Source of the DNA: Paenibacillus sp. 453mf
GTDB lineage: Bacteria > Bacillota > Bacilli > Paenibacillales > Paenibacillaceae
Direction: 5' to 3'
Assembly (NCBI RefSeq): GCF_900116105.1
Contig: NZ_FPAC01000005.1
Location: 177,119-241,118, forward strand
DNA: 64,000 nucleotides
This document shows, piece by piece, positions 8,261-17,376 of the stretch. The stretch's first letter is position 1. Each line of letters begins with the position of its first letter. Position numbers and translations under genes: made by a program. Under the pieces are notes generated by a model. It had not been told where the DNA came from, made no database searches, and was given only the letters and a program-made list of their open reading frames with translations.

Positions 8261-8758
8261 TTAGTTCAACAAATAGCGCATAAATATATCATCTATGTAT
8301 TTGCCGCCGATACAGAATTCATTCATCAGCCGGCCTTCTTCAATGAAGCCGCATTTCTGATAGAAAGCAAGTGCTCTCTTATTATGGGACAGCACTCTTA
8401 AACGGAGCTTCTTCACTTGTTGTTCTTTCGCTAGCTCTTTCACCGAATCCATGAGCATGCTCCCAATTCCCCGCATCTGGTAAGCGGGATGGACGGCGAT
8501 ATGAATCTCCAATACATGCGAGTTGCTCCTCAGTCCAGTCGGTGATCTGAATCCAACATAGCCGACAACACGAGTGTCCATAACCGCAATAATCTGGCTC
8601 CCTGGCGGGCAAGCATGCAAATACTGCTCCCTGGATTCCCAATGAACCGGTCCAGGTGCGGTATGCTCGTCCCATACAAGCGCATCCAGATCCATAAGCT
8701 GTCTTGCATCTCTTAGATGCGAAAGCCGGACCTCTATTGCCTCCTGGATAATGATCAC
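8261..8758 (-). CDS. GNAT family N-acetyltransferase
   Basis: 165 residues. It has the acetyl-CoA binding signature HPAYQMRGIGSMLMDSVKELA and the C-terminal NKRALAFYQKCGFIEEGR motif, a standard GNAT fold most like B. subtilis YkkB/YkwB-type proteins. Acceptor substrate unknown. The GTG at 8758 is the start; the upstream SD (AAGGG, about 10 nt) is modest. It is monocistronic, with its own terminator at 8186-8220. Confidence 0.8.
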   Translation of the reverse strand: MIIIQEAIEVRLSHLRDARQLMDLDALVWDEHTAPGPVHWESREQYLHACPPGSQIIAVMDTRVVGYVGFRSPTGLRSNSHVLEIHIAVHPAYQMRGIGSMLMDSVKELAKEQQVKKLRLRVLSHNKRALAFYQKCGFIEEGRLMNEFCIGGKYIDDIFMRYLLN

Positions 8759-8902
8759 ATGAATCCAACCCTTCTATTCACGCTCTTTCAGCTCGAATGA
8801 ACCACGCCACTAGCATAAGCGTTTTTTCTTATTCTATCACAGGCTTTTGACAGATTTACAGATGAAATGACAGATAACGCCTTATATTAACACGCATGAA
8901 AA

Positions 8903-8938
8903 AGAGATACCCCCGAAGAAAGATCCGGGAGTATCTCT
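8903..8938 (-). terminator. Terminator of the chitinase operon
   Basis: The stem AGAGATAC plus CCCCG pairs with its complement ending GTATCTCT at 8938. The minus-strand transcript ends in a run of T (AAAAAG at 8899-8904 in reverse). Confidence 0.8.
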
Positions 8939-8957
8939 AATGGTTATGATTACGCCG

Positions 8958-11063
8958 CTACTGGAGCTGCCACAAGGCCGGTACGTTCGCAGGCTCCCAG
9001 CCCGGCAAGGAAGTATGGGCTTGCAGGCATTTATACGTGCTGCCATTATAGGTCACCAGCTGTCCCGTCGTATAAGCTACATTCGCTTGCCAAGGCGTTG
9101 CGCCTGGATTTCCTGTTTCCGCCTTCGTCTTCACACTAAGCGCACTGCTTGCCGCAGATAGATTACCGGCAGCGTCCTTCGCCTTCACTGTAAAAGTATA
9201 CGTGGTGTTTGCCGCAAGGCCGCTGATTGTCGCTGTAGTTCCGGTCACTGACGCTGCCAAAGCCCCTCCGTTGTATACCTCATATCCTGTTACACCTACA
9301 TTGTCTGTTGAAGCCGTCCAGCTCAGTGAGATACTGGAGGTCGTTTGGGCTGTGGATGACAGATTAGCTGGTACTGTTGGAGCTGTCGTATCGGGAGGCG
9401 GTGTCGTGCCGGAAGTCTTCGCAGTTACCGCATTGCTGGCTGCAGATAAGTTGCCGGCAGCGTCCTTCGCTTTCACTGTAAAGGTGTAAGAAGTGTTCGC
9501 CGCAAGACCGCTCACACTAGCAGTGGTACCTGTCACCGTTGCTGCCAGGCTAGCACCGTTATAAACGTTATATCCAGTAACACCTACATTATCTGTCGAA
9601 GCATTCCATGCAAGCGTTACAGAGCTTGCCGTTACCGCGGTAGAACGAGCATTCGATGGAGCGCTTGGCGCAGTCGTATCCACAGGAGGTGGTGTTGTGC
9701 CTCCGGTAGACAGATCGGCTTTCAGCTTGTTCTGAAGTGTCTTGTTACGATCACCGCTCAGCTCCCAGAACATCGCTCCACCAAGCCCTTTGCTCTTGAT
9801 ATAAGCTGTCTTGTGTCCGATGGACTCCACATCATCATAGCTGATGAATCGCTTATTGGTTGCATTGTACAGATAAGGAACCTTCGCTGTATCGTTCCAA
9901 TAACGTGTATATCCATTCTTGTTAATGTAGTTTGCTTCCAGATCGTAGAAATCAAAGGAGCCTGCCTCCCATGTTCCTACAGATGAACCGCCTGAGCATG
10001 CCTGATACTGCCCATTATTCGACTGAGTACATCCATCCCAGCCGCGGCCATAGAAAGGTACACCAAGTACAAGCTTGCTTGCAGGCACACCTGCATCCAA
10101 ATGTCCCTGCGCTCCTGCTGCCACGTTAAACGTGCTAGCGTCTGGTACGCCTGCGGAAGCTGCTGCCGGGTCATTGTACAGAGGTGCATTATGTGCAGAA
10201 ATTTTTTGCCACCCGCCATTAAAGTCGTAAGTCATGATGTTGATCCAGTCCACAATCGATGCGATATTTGCCAGCTCCGTATTGGCAGCATAAGTCGGAG
10301 AAGCTCCACTTGCGATCGTTAGCAAATAGTCTTTGCCATCCACGGCTTCCGCTGCATTCAGCTTCTCGCGGATCTTGCTAAGCAGCAGGGTGTAGTTCTG
10401 TTTGTCCTGAGGGCGCTTGCTGTTGCCGTCCAGACCTCCTGATACCGGGTACTCCCAGTCCAGATCCACACCGTCAAAGTTATACTTGCGCAGGAAATCT
10501 ACTGCCGAATTGGCAAAAGTCTCTCTTGTGGCCGCAGTTGCCGCGACATCGGAGAAACGGTTAGACCACGTCCAGCCGCCGACAGAGATAATCGTCTTCA
10601 GATTCGGATTAATCTGCTTCAGCTTGTTCAGCTGATTGATATTGCCTGCATAAGGCTGATCCCAGACATCACCTGGAAACCGTTTGCCTGTATCAATCCA
10701 AGGATCGCCCAGCACAATCGTTCCGTTCGGAACATTGATCGTCTGACTGTTCTCATCCTGACAGCTCCAGGTTGTCGGATTCGGACCCGTCGGGTCCGGG
10801 TTACCATGAATACCGTTCCAGCAAATATCAGCAAATGCATAATTGATATGTGTTACTTTGGTTGGATCAATATCCGATACGTTATAAGTTCTGCCATAGG
10901 CTGCCCAGGAAGGATAATATCCGACAATCTTATAATTATCAGCAGCTTCCGCTTTATCTGTAGTTAACGCAAGAGAAGGAACAATAATAGATAAGATCAT
11001 AGACAGGCCAAGAAATAGCTTGGCGGCTCTGGCAAATGCGTTACGGTTACGAAACTTCGGCAT
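8958..11063 (-). CDS. chiA: Secreted GH18 chitinase, ChiA1 type
   Basis: 701-residue secreted endochitinase. Signal peptide about residues 1-41 (ending AEA-A). GH18 catalytic domain about 44-455 with the active-site motif FDGVDLDWEYP, giving D197, D200, D202 and catalytic E204, the same numbering as B. circulans WL-12 ChiA1. Two fibronectin type III modules follow (about 465-555 and 560-650), joined by Pro/Thr-rich linkers, and a C-terminal chitin-binding domain of CBM5/12 type (TPWQANVAYTTGQLV ... PGWEPANVPALWQ). This is the ChiA1 plan and is expected to attack crystalline chitin. ATG 11063 overlaps the upstream chitinase stop as TAATG, with AAGGAGG 10 nt upstream, so the pair is translationally coupled. 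Confidence 0.95.
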   Translation of the reverse strand: MPKFRNRNAFARAAKLFLGLSMILSIIVPSLALTTDKAEAADNYKIVGYYPSWAAYGRTYNVSDIDPTKVTHINYAFADICWNGIHGNPDPTGPNPTTWSCQDENSQTINVPNGTIVLGDPWIDTGKRFPGDVWDQPYAGNINQLNKLKQINPNLKTIISVGGWTWSNRFSDVAATAATRETFANSAVDFLRKYNFDGVDLDWEYPVSGGLDGNSKRPQDKQNYTLLLSKIREKLNAAEAVDGKDYLLTIASGASPTYAANTELANIASIVDWINIMTYDFNGGWQKISAHNAPLYNDPAAASAGVPDASTFNVAAGAQGHLDAGVPASKLVLGVPFYGRGWDGCTQSNNGQYQACSGGSSVGTWEAGSFDFYDLEANYINKNGYTRYWNDTAKVPYLYNATNKRFISYDDVESIGHKTAYIKSKGLGGAMFWELSGDRNKTLQNKLKADLSTGGTTPPPVDTTAPSAPSNARSTAVTASSVTLAWNASTDNVGVTGYNVYNGASLAATVTGTTASVSGLAANTSYTFTVKAKDAAGNLSAASNAVTAKTSGTTPPPDTTAPTVPANLSSTAQTTSSISLSWTASTDNVGVTGYEVYNGGALAASVTGTTATISGLAANTTYTFTVKAKDAAGNLSAASSALSVKTKAETGNPGATPWQANVAYTTGQLVTYNGSTYKCLQAHTSLPGWEPANVPALWQLQ

Positions 11064-12643
11064 TAGTATACGACCTCCTTCGTTGTTTGCGTGCTAAGTC
11101 CGTTTAAGAACGGACGATGTGCATTGGAGAACTGGTTGTTCGTATAGGCATCCCAGTTAATAGACCAGGTCATAATGCCTTTAATTCCTGCATACCCTGC
11201 AGGTTGACGGAGCGTGTATGAACCGCCGTAGGATACACCCTTAACCAAATAATTCATTGCTTTTTGCAGCTCGGCTGGTGCAGTATAGCCCCCTCCTGCC
11301 GCTTGCTGAGAAGCAGGGACACCAATGGCAATCTGATCTGGACGCAGCGGACTGAAGAAGGGCCCCCCGCTTCCGCCTACATTAAATCCTTGCAGCAGCA
11401 TTTCAGCCATGGCGACGTGGAAATCGGCTGTTCCTTGAGAGTAGGAGCGTCCATCCAGGCCCACCATCGAGCCGCTGTTGTAATGCTGTACATGCAGGAG
11501 GGTCAGATCATTACGCAAGGCATGTATTACTGGAAGGTATGCGCCCCATGGACCGCCATAACTCAAATATCCGCCTTGTACGTAAGCTGTTTCAGGTGCA
11601 GCGGTCAGAATAAACTCAGTGCCAAAATGGGCTTTAACTGCCTTGACTCCGTTGATTAGATTCACGATCTTAGGGGTTGTTGGATTGCGGAAGTCTGTAT
11701 CTCCGGCATTAAGAGATAACGAGCTTCCTTCGAGATCAATATCAAGACCGTCAAAGCCATAAGTGGAAATAATCGATTTGAGTGATTCTTCAAACTGCTG
11801 ACGCTTGGTCGCGTCGGTGAGCTCGATGGTCCCGTTTGCGCCTCCCATGGAGAGAAGGACTTTCTTGCCTTGACTTTGGAGATAAGCAACATCGGATTTG
11901 AATTGTTCTATGGTGGAGTTGTACGGTGTAAAAGCGAGCGTTCCGCTGCCATGGGAGACAGGTTCAGCAAAAGAAACATTGATGATGTCATAGGCTGGTG
12001 AAACGTCGCGAAGTCGAATGTTAGTAGATCCGTTATCGAAGTTATGCCAGTATCCGATCAGCCATTTGCTGCCGGTTGGCGCAGGACCCGGATTTGTAGA
12101 TCCTGTAGAGGTGGTTACACTGAGAGGACTGCTTGCAGCGGACAGATTGCCTGCCGCATCTTTGGATTTCACAGTGAAATTATACGTCGTACCGGCGGTT
12201 AATCCACTGATTGCGGCTGAGGCCGATGTCGTACTGGCGGTCAGACTGCCATTTCGGTACACTTCATACCCGGTTACGCCCACATTGTCTGTCGAAGCGT
12301 TCCAGATCAGCTGAACGGATGTCTCCGTAACGAGTGTTGAAGCGAGTCCGGTTGGAACTGAAGGCGGTGTCGTATCCGGAGCCGGGGTCGGGTTCTCTCC
12401 CGATCCATCGCCGATATACTTCCACAGCGCCGGCACATTCGGCGGCTCCCACCCGGTTAGGGCTGTATGAGCCTGAATACATTCATAATTCTTGTTCTGA
12501 TATGTGACAATATCTCCTTTCTTGTATGCGATCCCTGCCTGCCACTCTGCAGCAGCGTCAGCTCTTGGTGCAAGCCACGGAAGAATGAGAAGAATGACCA
12601 TAGCGATTGTCATCACACGGCGGAATTGAACAGCCTGATTCAA
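11063..12643 (-). CDS. chiD: Secreted GH18 chitinase, ChiD type
   Basis: 526 residues from TTG 12643, which follows AGGAGGG by 7 nt; 14 upstream codons are open but have no SD. Domain order is the reverse of its neighbour: signal peptide (ending ADA-A), CBM5/12 (EWQAGIAYKKGDIV ... GWEPPNVPALWK), one FN3 module, then a GH18 catalytic domain with YGFDGLDIDLEGSSL (DxxDxDxE). This matches B. circulans ChiD. The catalytic domain belongs to the shorter GH18 subgroup with the SMGGANG motif. It is first in the operon, so it is expected to act with the second enzyme on extracellular chitin. Confidence 0.93.
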   Translation of the reverse strand: MNQAVQFRRVMTIAMVILLILPWLAPRADAAAEWQAGIAYKKGDIVTYQNKNYECIQAHTALTGWEPPNVPALWKYIGDGSGENPTPAPDTTPPSVPTGLASTLVTETSVQLIWNASTDNVGVTGYEVYRNGSLTASTTSASAAISGLTAGTTYNFTVKSKDAAGNLSAASSPLSVTTSTGSTNPGPAPTGSKWLIGYWHNFDNGSTNIRLRDVSPAYDIINVSFAEPVSHGSGTLAFTPYNSTIEQFKSDVAYLQSQGKKVLLSMGGANGTIELTDATKRQQFEESLKSIISTYGFDGLDIDLEGSSLSLNAGDTDFRNPTTPKIVNLINGVKAVKAHFGTEFILTAAPETAYVQGGYLSYGGPWGAYLPVIHALRNDLTLLHVQHYNSGSMVGLDGRSYSQGTADFHVAMAEMLLQGFNVGGSGGPFFSPLRPDQIAIGVPASQQAAGGGYTAPAELQKAMNYLVKGVSYGGSYTLRQPAGYAGIKGIMTWSINWDAYTNNQFSNAHRPFLNGLSTQTTKEVVY

Positions 12644-12986
12644 GCAAAATCCCTCCTGTACTAATTCTATTAATCTTTCGAGCAAAGATAGGGGCTCTAT
12701 TCGTGCTCATGCGGCCTTACATCGTCACTCCTTTCATTAATTAATCGGACCCTTCCCTTGGACGCTCCATTCTAAGACGGTCCTTCATCCAGAGTTTACA
12801 GGGAATTTACAAATCCTCACCTAGTATTTAAACAGCAAACAATAGGGAAGATAAGGGATAAATTATTGCTATAGAGGGTGAAAAATGTGTGATTCCCCGC
12901 ATAAAAAAGACTGTTTCGTGAAGTCCGGTGGACTCGTCAGAAACAGTCTGATTCGATGGATACAAATGATATATAGCTCAAGAGTT
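12644..12986. other. 343-bp intergenic region upstream of the chitinase operon
   Basis: It holds the leader of the chitinase operon and the terminator of the MFS gene (12909-12949). On the minus strand, about 80 nt before the chiD start, AAAGGAG is followed by ATG-TAA (a start-stop pair; ATG read from 12722 down). I could not pick a convincing sigma-A promoter or a catabolite-response (cre) site in it. Confidence 0.5.
12909..12949 (-). terminator. Terminator of the MFS gene at 12987
   Basis: The outer stem AGACTGTTTC (12909-12918) pairs with GAAACAGTCT (12940-12949); an inner AGTCC/GGACT stem lies inside. The minus-strand product ends in TTTTTTAT. Confidence 0.85.
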
Positions 12987-14222
12987 TTATAGAACTGCTG
13001 ATTCCTCTTGGAGAGCATGTCTACTTGAAGCATTCACTTTGGCATGAATGACAAAAGCGACAATGCTGATTCCTGCTGTAATCGCAGCGAACCAGGCAAC
13101 GGGAGATAGTCCTCCTGCATCATACATGACTCCCATTGCGTAAGGACCCGCAACCCGTCCAATGGCAGCAATGCCCCCTGATACACCTAAGTAAAATGGA
13201 GCTGCCTTTCCTCCATGCTCAGAGATAAACGCTGGTGTAGCAGGCGAGATCAGCATCTCACCAAGCGTAATGAGAATCATCGCCAGAATCATGCCGGGAT
13301 AATGCTGAAACAGCGCAATAACAGCAAAGCCTGCCGTGTAGAATACGGCGCTTACGATCAGCTGGGCAGACGAAGTCTGCGCAAACCATCTTTTGATAAG
13401 TGAGGTAACCGGTTGAGCCACAAAAATAAGGATACCGTTAAGCGTCCATAGCAGGCTGTACGCCTTCTTCTCCATCCCCTCTTCAATAATGAAGGGCGAT
13501 ACCCCCGTGTTCCATATGGAGTTACCGAGTAGGATGAATAGGGAACCCACACTGATAAAAAGGTACAACCGAACGTTGCGAAGCAGATACCAGGTTCTAT
13601 CCTCCTGCGGCTTCAACTGCTTCTGCTGTGTCGGGACAAATGTCGTTCCCTGCTCCCGGTCAACCCTGCTCAAATACATAAAGAAGTAGCCGCCAAATAT
13701 AGCTGAAGTGACACCGTTCATAATAAAGCTTAAATGATAGGATATATCGGCGAGGAATCCGCTGAGTGCTGTTCCAAGCGCAACACCGATATTTTGAGCG
13801 ACATAGATGACGTTGAACAGCTCGCCTCTGCGATCAGCAAAGCGAAAGCCGACAAAGGCTTGAATGGCAGGCAGGGACAAGGAATTGAACAGCCCGATCA
13901 AGCCCATCATGACCACAAACAGCCACCATACCTCACTGATCCATGGCAGAGTGAACAGCCCGATGGCATTCAGCAGCAGCGAGCCGACGATCAGCTTCTT
14001 CACACCTACTCTATGATATAAGCCTCCGCCGAGAAGCTGGCCGAAGATGCCGCCCAGCGATTGAATCAATATAACAAAGCCAGCGTGTGACATGCTCCGG
14101 CCCAGCTCATCAAATACATACATCGTGGTGAGCGGCCACATTAGTGAACTGCCGGTAGCATTTACGAGGCTAGCGATCAAAAATATTTTTACTTCCTTCG
14201 GATATTGTTCAAGCCATTTCAT
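12987..14222 (-). CDS. MFS transporter
   Basis: 411 residues, about 12 membrane segments, with a central charged loop (about residues 190-215). The first-half loop motif GLYHRVGVKKLIVG corresponds to the conserved MFS loop 2-3. Drug-proton antiporter-like group (YttB-like); substrate unknown. SD GGGAGAA lies 6 nt before ATG 14222. It lies about 35 bp downstream of the molybdopterin oxidoreductase gene on the same strand and probably shares its transcript, so it might move a substrate or product of that enzyme; this is inference only. Confidence 0.8.
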   Translation of the reverse strand: MKWLEQYPKEVKIFLIASLVNATGSSLMWPLTTMYVFDELGRSMSHAGFVILIQSLGGIFGQLLGGGLYHRVGVKKLIVGSLLLNAIGLFTLPWISEVWWLFVVMMGLIGLFNSLSLPAIQAFVGFRFADRRGELFNVIYVAQNIGVALGTALSGFLADISYHLSFIMNGVTSAIFGGYFFMYLSRVDREQGTTFVPTQQKQLKPQEDRTWYLLRNVRLYLFISVGSLFILLGNSIWNTGVSPFIIEEGMEKKAYSLLWTLNGILIFVAQPVTSLIKRWFAQTSSAQLIVSAVFYTAGFAVIALFQHYPGMILAMILITLGEMLISPATPAFISEHGGKAAPFYLGVSGGIAAIGRVAGPYAMGVMYDAGGLSPVAWFAAITAGISIVAFVIHAKVNASSRHALQEESAVL

Positions 14223-14258
14223 GTTCTGTTCTCCCGCGTTGTCATTAACTTCGAATGA

Positions 14259-16331
14259 TTACTTATCTTGCTTGATGACTTGAACCGTTGTTGAGAAGAA
14301 GGTAGCCCCTCTGCCCATGTCCGACAATCGGTCCGGCGTTAGCATATTAGCACGCTGCCTGCCTCCCGCTCCTTCCCACCAGAGACCTTGGCTGATGACC
14401 GTCCCGGGAAGCATGGTTTCACCTACCTTGGCTGTTAACTGATAGGTTCCCCGGTCATTATATACAACGACCTGATCTCCCTCCTCAATGCCTCTCTCCT
14501 CTGCATCTCGCGGATGGATATGCAGCATCGGATGCTTCTCCATCTTCTGATGCTTTTCTACATTGGCAAACGTCGAATTCAAGAAGTTATGATTCGGCGG
14601 CGAAAGAAACATAAGTGGATACTTGTCTTCCCTTCCTGCCGGATGCTCGCCGTCATATCCCTCATGAAGCGGCGCATAGACAGGCATGGGTGACAAACCG
14701 GCCTCGAGCATCACCTCGGAATACAGCTCAATTTTGCCGGAGGGAGTAGGCAGGTGTTCAAGAAAATGTTCATACTCTGACATGTCCAGCTTCACGAAGC
14801 GCTGCTCCATAAGCTTAGTCACCGTTACCCCATTCAAGTACGGATTGTCCGGGTAACCCAGCGCTCCCTCGATCATAGACAGCTCCGTTTCACTGAAGGC
14901 TGCTTCATCAAACCCCATAGCTCGTCCAAGCAGCGAGAACAGCTCCACATTGCTCTTGGCTTCGCCAAGCGGCGCAATGACCGGCTCCTGGATATGCACA
15001 TATTGGTGCCACGGCGAGCTGTACAAATCGGTGTTCTCGAAATTAGAGGTGGCCGGAAGCACAATATCCGCATATTTGGCCGTGTCTGTCATGAAGAGAT
15101 CATGAACCACTGTAAACAGATCCTCCCGTGCAAAGCCCTGCTCTACCCGCTTCGTATCCGGAGCGACCACGAGCGGATTGGAGCAGTATACAAACATCCC
15201 TTTAATCGGCCGCTCTTCATCGTGAAGGGCTGCACCGATCTGGTTCATATTAATGCTTCGTGCATCCGGGTTCTCTCTGAGATCAGGGCGCTCTAGTAGG
15301 TCGCTGTTTAAGCTGGCATACCCACTGTTCGATCTCGACGCTCCGCCCCCAAGCTTCGCCCAAGCTCCTGTTAGTGCAGGGAGACATGCAACAGCCCGTA
15401 CATTCATCCCCCCATTATCATGATGCTGAAGACCGTTGCCAATATGGATATAGCCCGCTTTGGCCTGACCATATGTCTCTGCCAGCTTCACAATATCCTC
15501 AACCGGAACACCGGTAATAACAGATACCCGCTCTGGTGTATAGGCCTTGACATGCTCGCGAAGCTCTTCGTGACCTACCGTGTATTGCTGCAAGAATGCC
15601 TCGTCCACGAGCCCCTTCCCGAACAGCACGTTCATCATCCCGAGCGCAAGTGCAGCATCGGTCCCGGGATACAGCGGGATGAACCAATCCGCCCACTGTG
15701 CCGTGCGGTTGCGGTGGACATCAATCACAATGACCTTGGCGCCTGCTTTACGCGCTTTCTCTGCAAGTACTACTTGATGCATGTTCGTGCTGATAATATT
15801 TCCGCCCCACACGATAATAACATCAGCATACTCTGTTTCTTCCGGCACCGTCCCTCGGTTCGCACCCATTGTATATTTCCATCCAGTGGTGCCAGCTGCA
15901 TTACATATGGTCTGTTCCAGCCGACTTGCACCAAGCGCATTAAAGAAGCGCCGATCCATCCCGTCCACGCCGAGAATTCCCATATTTCCATAGAAGCTGT
16001 AAGGCAAAATAGCCTCTGCTCCGTACTCCAGCGATATAGCCTTCAAACGTCCTGTAATCTCGCTGATCGCTTCCTCCCAGGTAATCCGCTCAAATTTGCC
16101 CTCGCCCTTGAGACCCGTTCTCCGCAGAGGATACCGCAGACGCTTCTCATCATAGATGCGTTCTGTCATGTTTCGGACCTTGTTACAAATGGCGCCCTTC
16201 GTAATCGGATGATCCGGGTTGCCTGTTACCTTCACGATTTTGCCTTCCTTCTTATGCAAGAGCAGACCGCAGGTGTCCGGACAATCCAGCGGACAGACGG
16301 CAGGAAATATTCCATTCTGTTCATTCATCAC
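14259..16331 (-). CDS. Molybdopterin-dependent oxidoreductase, YoaE-like
   Basis: 690-residue member of the formate dehydrogenase/nitrate reductase (DMSO reductase) superfamily. The N-terminal cluster CPLDCPDTCGLLLH ... GAICNK supplies four cysteines for a [4Fe-4S] cluster. The middle holds the cofactor-binding domains (VIIVWGGNIISTNMHQ; GNGLQHHDNGGMNVRAV), and the C-terminal dinucleotide-binding domain starts near residue 570. No TAT signal is seen, so it is cytoplasmic. The best match in memory is B. subtilis YoaE, whose substrate is unproven. AAAGGAG precedes adjacent GTG (16331) and ATG (16328) codons. It needs the product of mobA, and sits beside a formate/nitrite channel remnant. Confidence 0.88.
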   Translation of the reverse strand: MMNEQNGIFPAVCPLDCPDTCGLLLHKKEGKIVKVTGNPDHPITKGAICNKVRNMTERIYDEKRLRYPLRRTGLKGEGKFERITWEEAISEITGRLKAISLEYGAEAILPYSFYGNMGILGVDGMDRRFFNALGASRLEQTICNAAGTTGWKYTMGANRGTVPEETEYADVIIVWGGNIISTNMHQVVLAEKARKAGAKVIVIDVHRNRTAQWADWFIPLYPGTDAALALGMMNVLFGKGLVDEAFLQQYTVGHEELREHVKAYTPERVSVITGVPVEDIVKLAETYGQAKAGYIHIGNGLQHHDNGGMNVRAVACLPALTGAWAKLGGGASRSNSGYASLNSDLLERPDLRENPDARSINMNQIGAALHDEERPIKGMFVYCSNPLVVAPDTKRVEQGFAREDLFTVVHDLFMTDTAKYADIVLPATSNFENTDLYSSPWHQYVHIQEPVIAPLGEAKSNVELFSLLGRAMGFDEAAFSETELSMIEGALGYPDNPYLNGVTVTKLMEQRFVKLDMSEYEHFLEHLPTPSGKIELYSEVMLEAGLSPMPVYAPLHEGYDGEHPAGREDKYPLMFLSPPNHNFLNSTFANVEKHQKMEKHPMLHIHPRDAEERGIEEGDQVVVYNDRGTYQLTAKVGETMLPGTVISQGLWWEGAGGRQRANMLTPDRLSDMGRGATFFSTTVQVIKQDK

Positions 16332-16392
16332 GTCTTACTCTCCTTTCCCATGCCACTTCTTATGTTTCAAGTTCGCTCAAACCAGTTCCTTT

Positions 16393-16421
16393 ATCATAAT
16401 TCCGGATTCCAGAATCGTCAA
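16393..16421 (-). promoter_or_regulatory. Sigma-A promoter of the molybdopterin oxidoreductase gene
   Basis: On the minus strand TTGACG (16416-16421) and TATGAT (16393-16398) are 17 nt apart. A TGTCACA half-site (in 16422-16430) abuts the -35 and could be part of a redox-regulator site, but a full palindrome is not present. Confidence 0.7.
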
Positions 16422-16437
16422 AGTGTGACAAAAAATA

Positions 16438-16483
16438 AAAGCAGCTCCCGTCACTGGCGGTAACCGCTAAACATGAGCTGCTT
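16438..16483 (-). terminator. Rho-independent terminator upstream of the molybdopterin oxidoreductase gene
   Basis: The stem AAGCAGCTC / GAGCTGCTT (arms near 16439-16447 and 16475-16483) has an inner GCGGT/ACCGC helix and a minus-strand tail TTTTATTTTTT. It would stop transcripts from the formate/nitrite channel region before the next promoter. Confidence 0.75.
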
Positions 16484-16705
16484 ACAAGTATAAATACGAC
16501 CTCTCGCGCACTTACACCGTATCCTGCTGAATTCATTCTAAGTCGTTACATTTCAATCGAAATATTTTTTTACGCTTGTTTCATCATCTATAGGCAAGGG
16601 TAATAAAAATCAAGGCAGTTAGGAGTTAGGAAGACCCCTCCTCCAAGTGCCGTATCATAGACCACTCCCGAAAATTCGTCATGTAAAGGTTTCGTTCCCC
16701 CGAAC
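16484..16705. other. Non-coding stretch after the formate/nitrite channel remnant
   Basis: About 220 bp between terminator and the end of the broken channel gene. Only short open frames without SD are present and I see no conserved element. Confidence 0.4.
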
Positions 16706-17338
16706 CTAGACATGGCGAATTTTAGTATGATCTTTGGCTCCCTCAGCAAGACTCCTACCTTGCGGCTGTTCATGGAGGTACGCCAAATAGTAGGCACCTG
16801 CTACAAACACGGCTCCACCTGTGCCCAGCCAAACCGGAATATAATTAGCCAGGTACATGCTCCAAGAATAATGTCCTTCAAATATCGCAGCGGGTATGAG
16901 AAACATGTTGGCGACAACGTGCTGAAACCCAATCGCGACAAACGCTGCTGTCGGAATCCATATCCCCAGCAATTTTCCACTCATCGTATCTGCCGCATAA
17001 GACAGCCATACCGCTAGGGCGACAAGCCAGTTACAGCCTATTGCCGAAATAAAGGCCTGCAGGAAGCTGTCCTCCAGCTTATGTCCCGCCATATCCACCA
17101 CTTGATCCAGATAGATGCCTTCACCTGTGAGTCCCAGCACATGTCCGAAAAAGTAAACAACAAAAAGAGCTCCCGCAAAATTAGTCAACGTGACGAGCAC
17201 CATATTTCGGATAAGAAGAAGCGTAGAGATTCTCCCTCGCAATCGTGCCAGAGATACAGCCATCATATTGCCTGTCAGAAGCTCTCCTCCGGCGATCAAT
17301 ACCAGCACCAGGCCAATAGGGAAAACAAGCGCCCCGAA
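16706..17338 (-). pseudogene. Formate/nitrite transporter (FNT), 5'-deleted
   Basis: The reading frame encodes the C-terminal 211 residues of an FNT channel. Recognisable parts are the FGALVFPIGLVLVLIAGGELLTGNMM loop, the VTLTNFAGALFVVYFFGH helix, CNWLVALAVWLSYAA, and IGFQHVVANMFLIPAAI. FNT proteins have about 260-280 residues; the first helix and a half (60-70 residues) are missing. The frame opens directly after a TGA (17339-17341) with no initiator. Upstream lie an intact SD (GGAGGT near 17350), promoter and Rex-like operator but no ATG at the right place. The simplest reading is a deletion that removed the start codon and the N-terminus. Internal initiation at GTG 17308 has no SD. Confidence 0.75.
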
Positions 17339-17376
17339 TCAGATTGGTAATACTACCTCCATTGTAATGCTTTTTC

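Noticed and set aside
9100..9700. Repeated DNA blocks suspected as a repeat array
   Set aside because: They are the coding repeats of two tandem FN3 modules with Pro/Thr linkers in the chitinase, not a CRISPR or satellite.
15420..16463. 347-residue open frame on the plus strand
   Set aside because: Lies fully antisense to the molybdopterin oxidoreductase gene and its leader, with no SD and a composition (C, H, R rich) typical of a complement-strand shadow.
16588..16797. 69-residue minus-strand frame after the formate/nitrite channel remnant
   Set aside because: No SD, overlaps the real FNT frame and ends in non-conserved sequence; considered as an alternative C-terminus but not supported.
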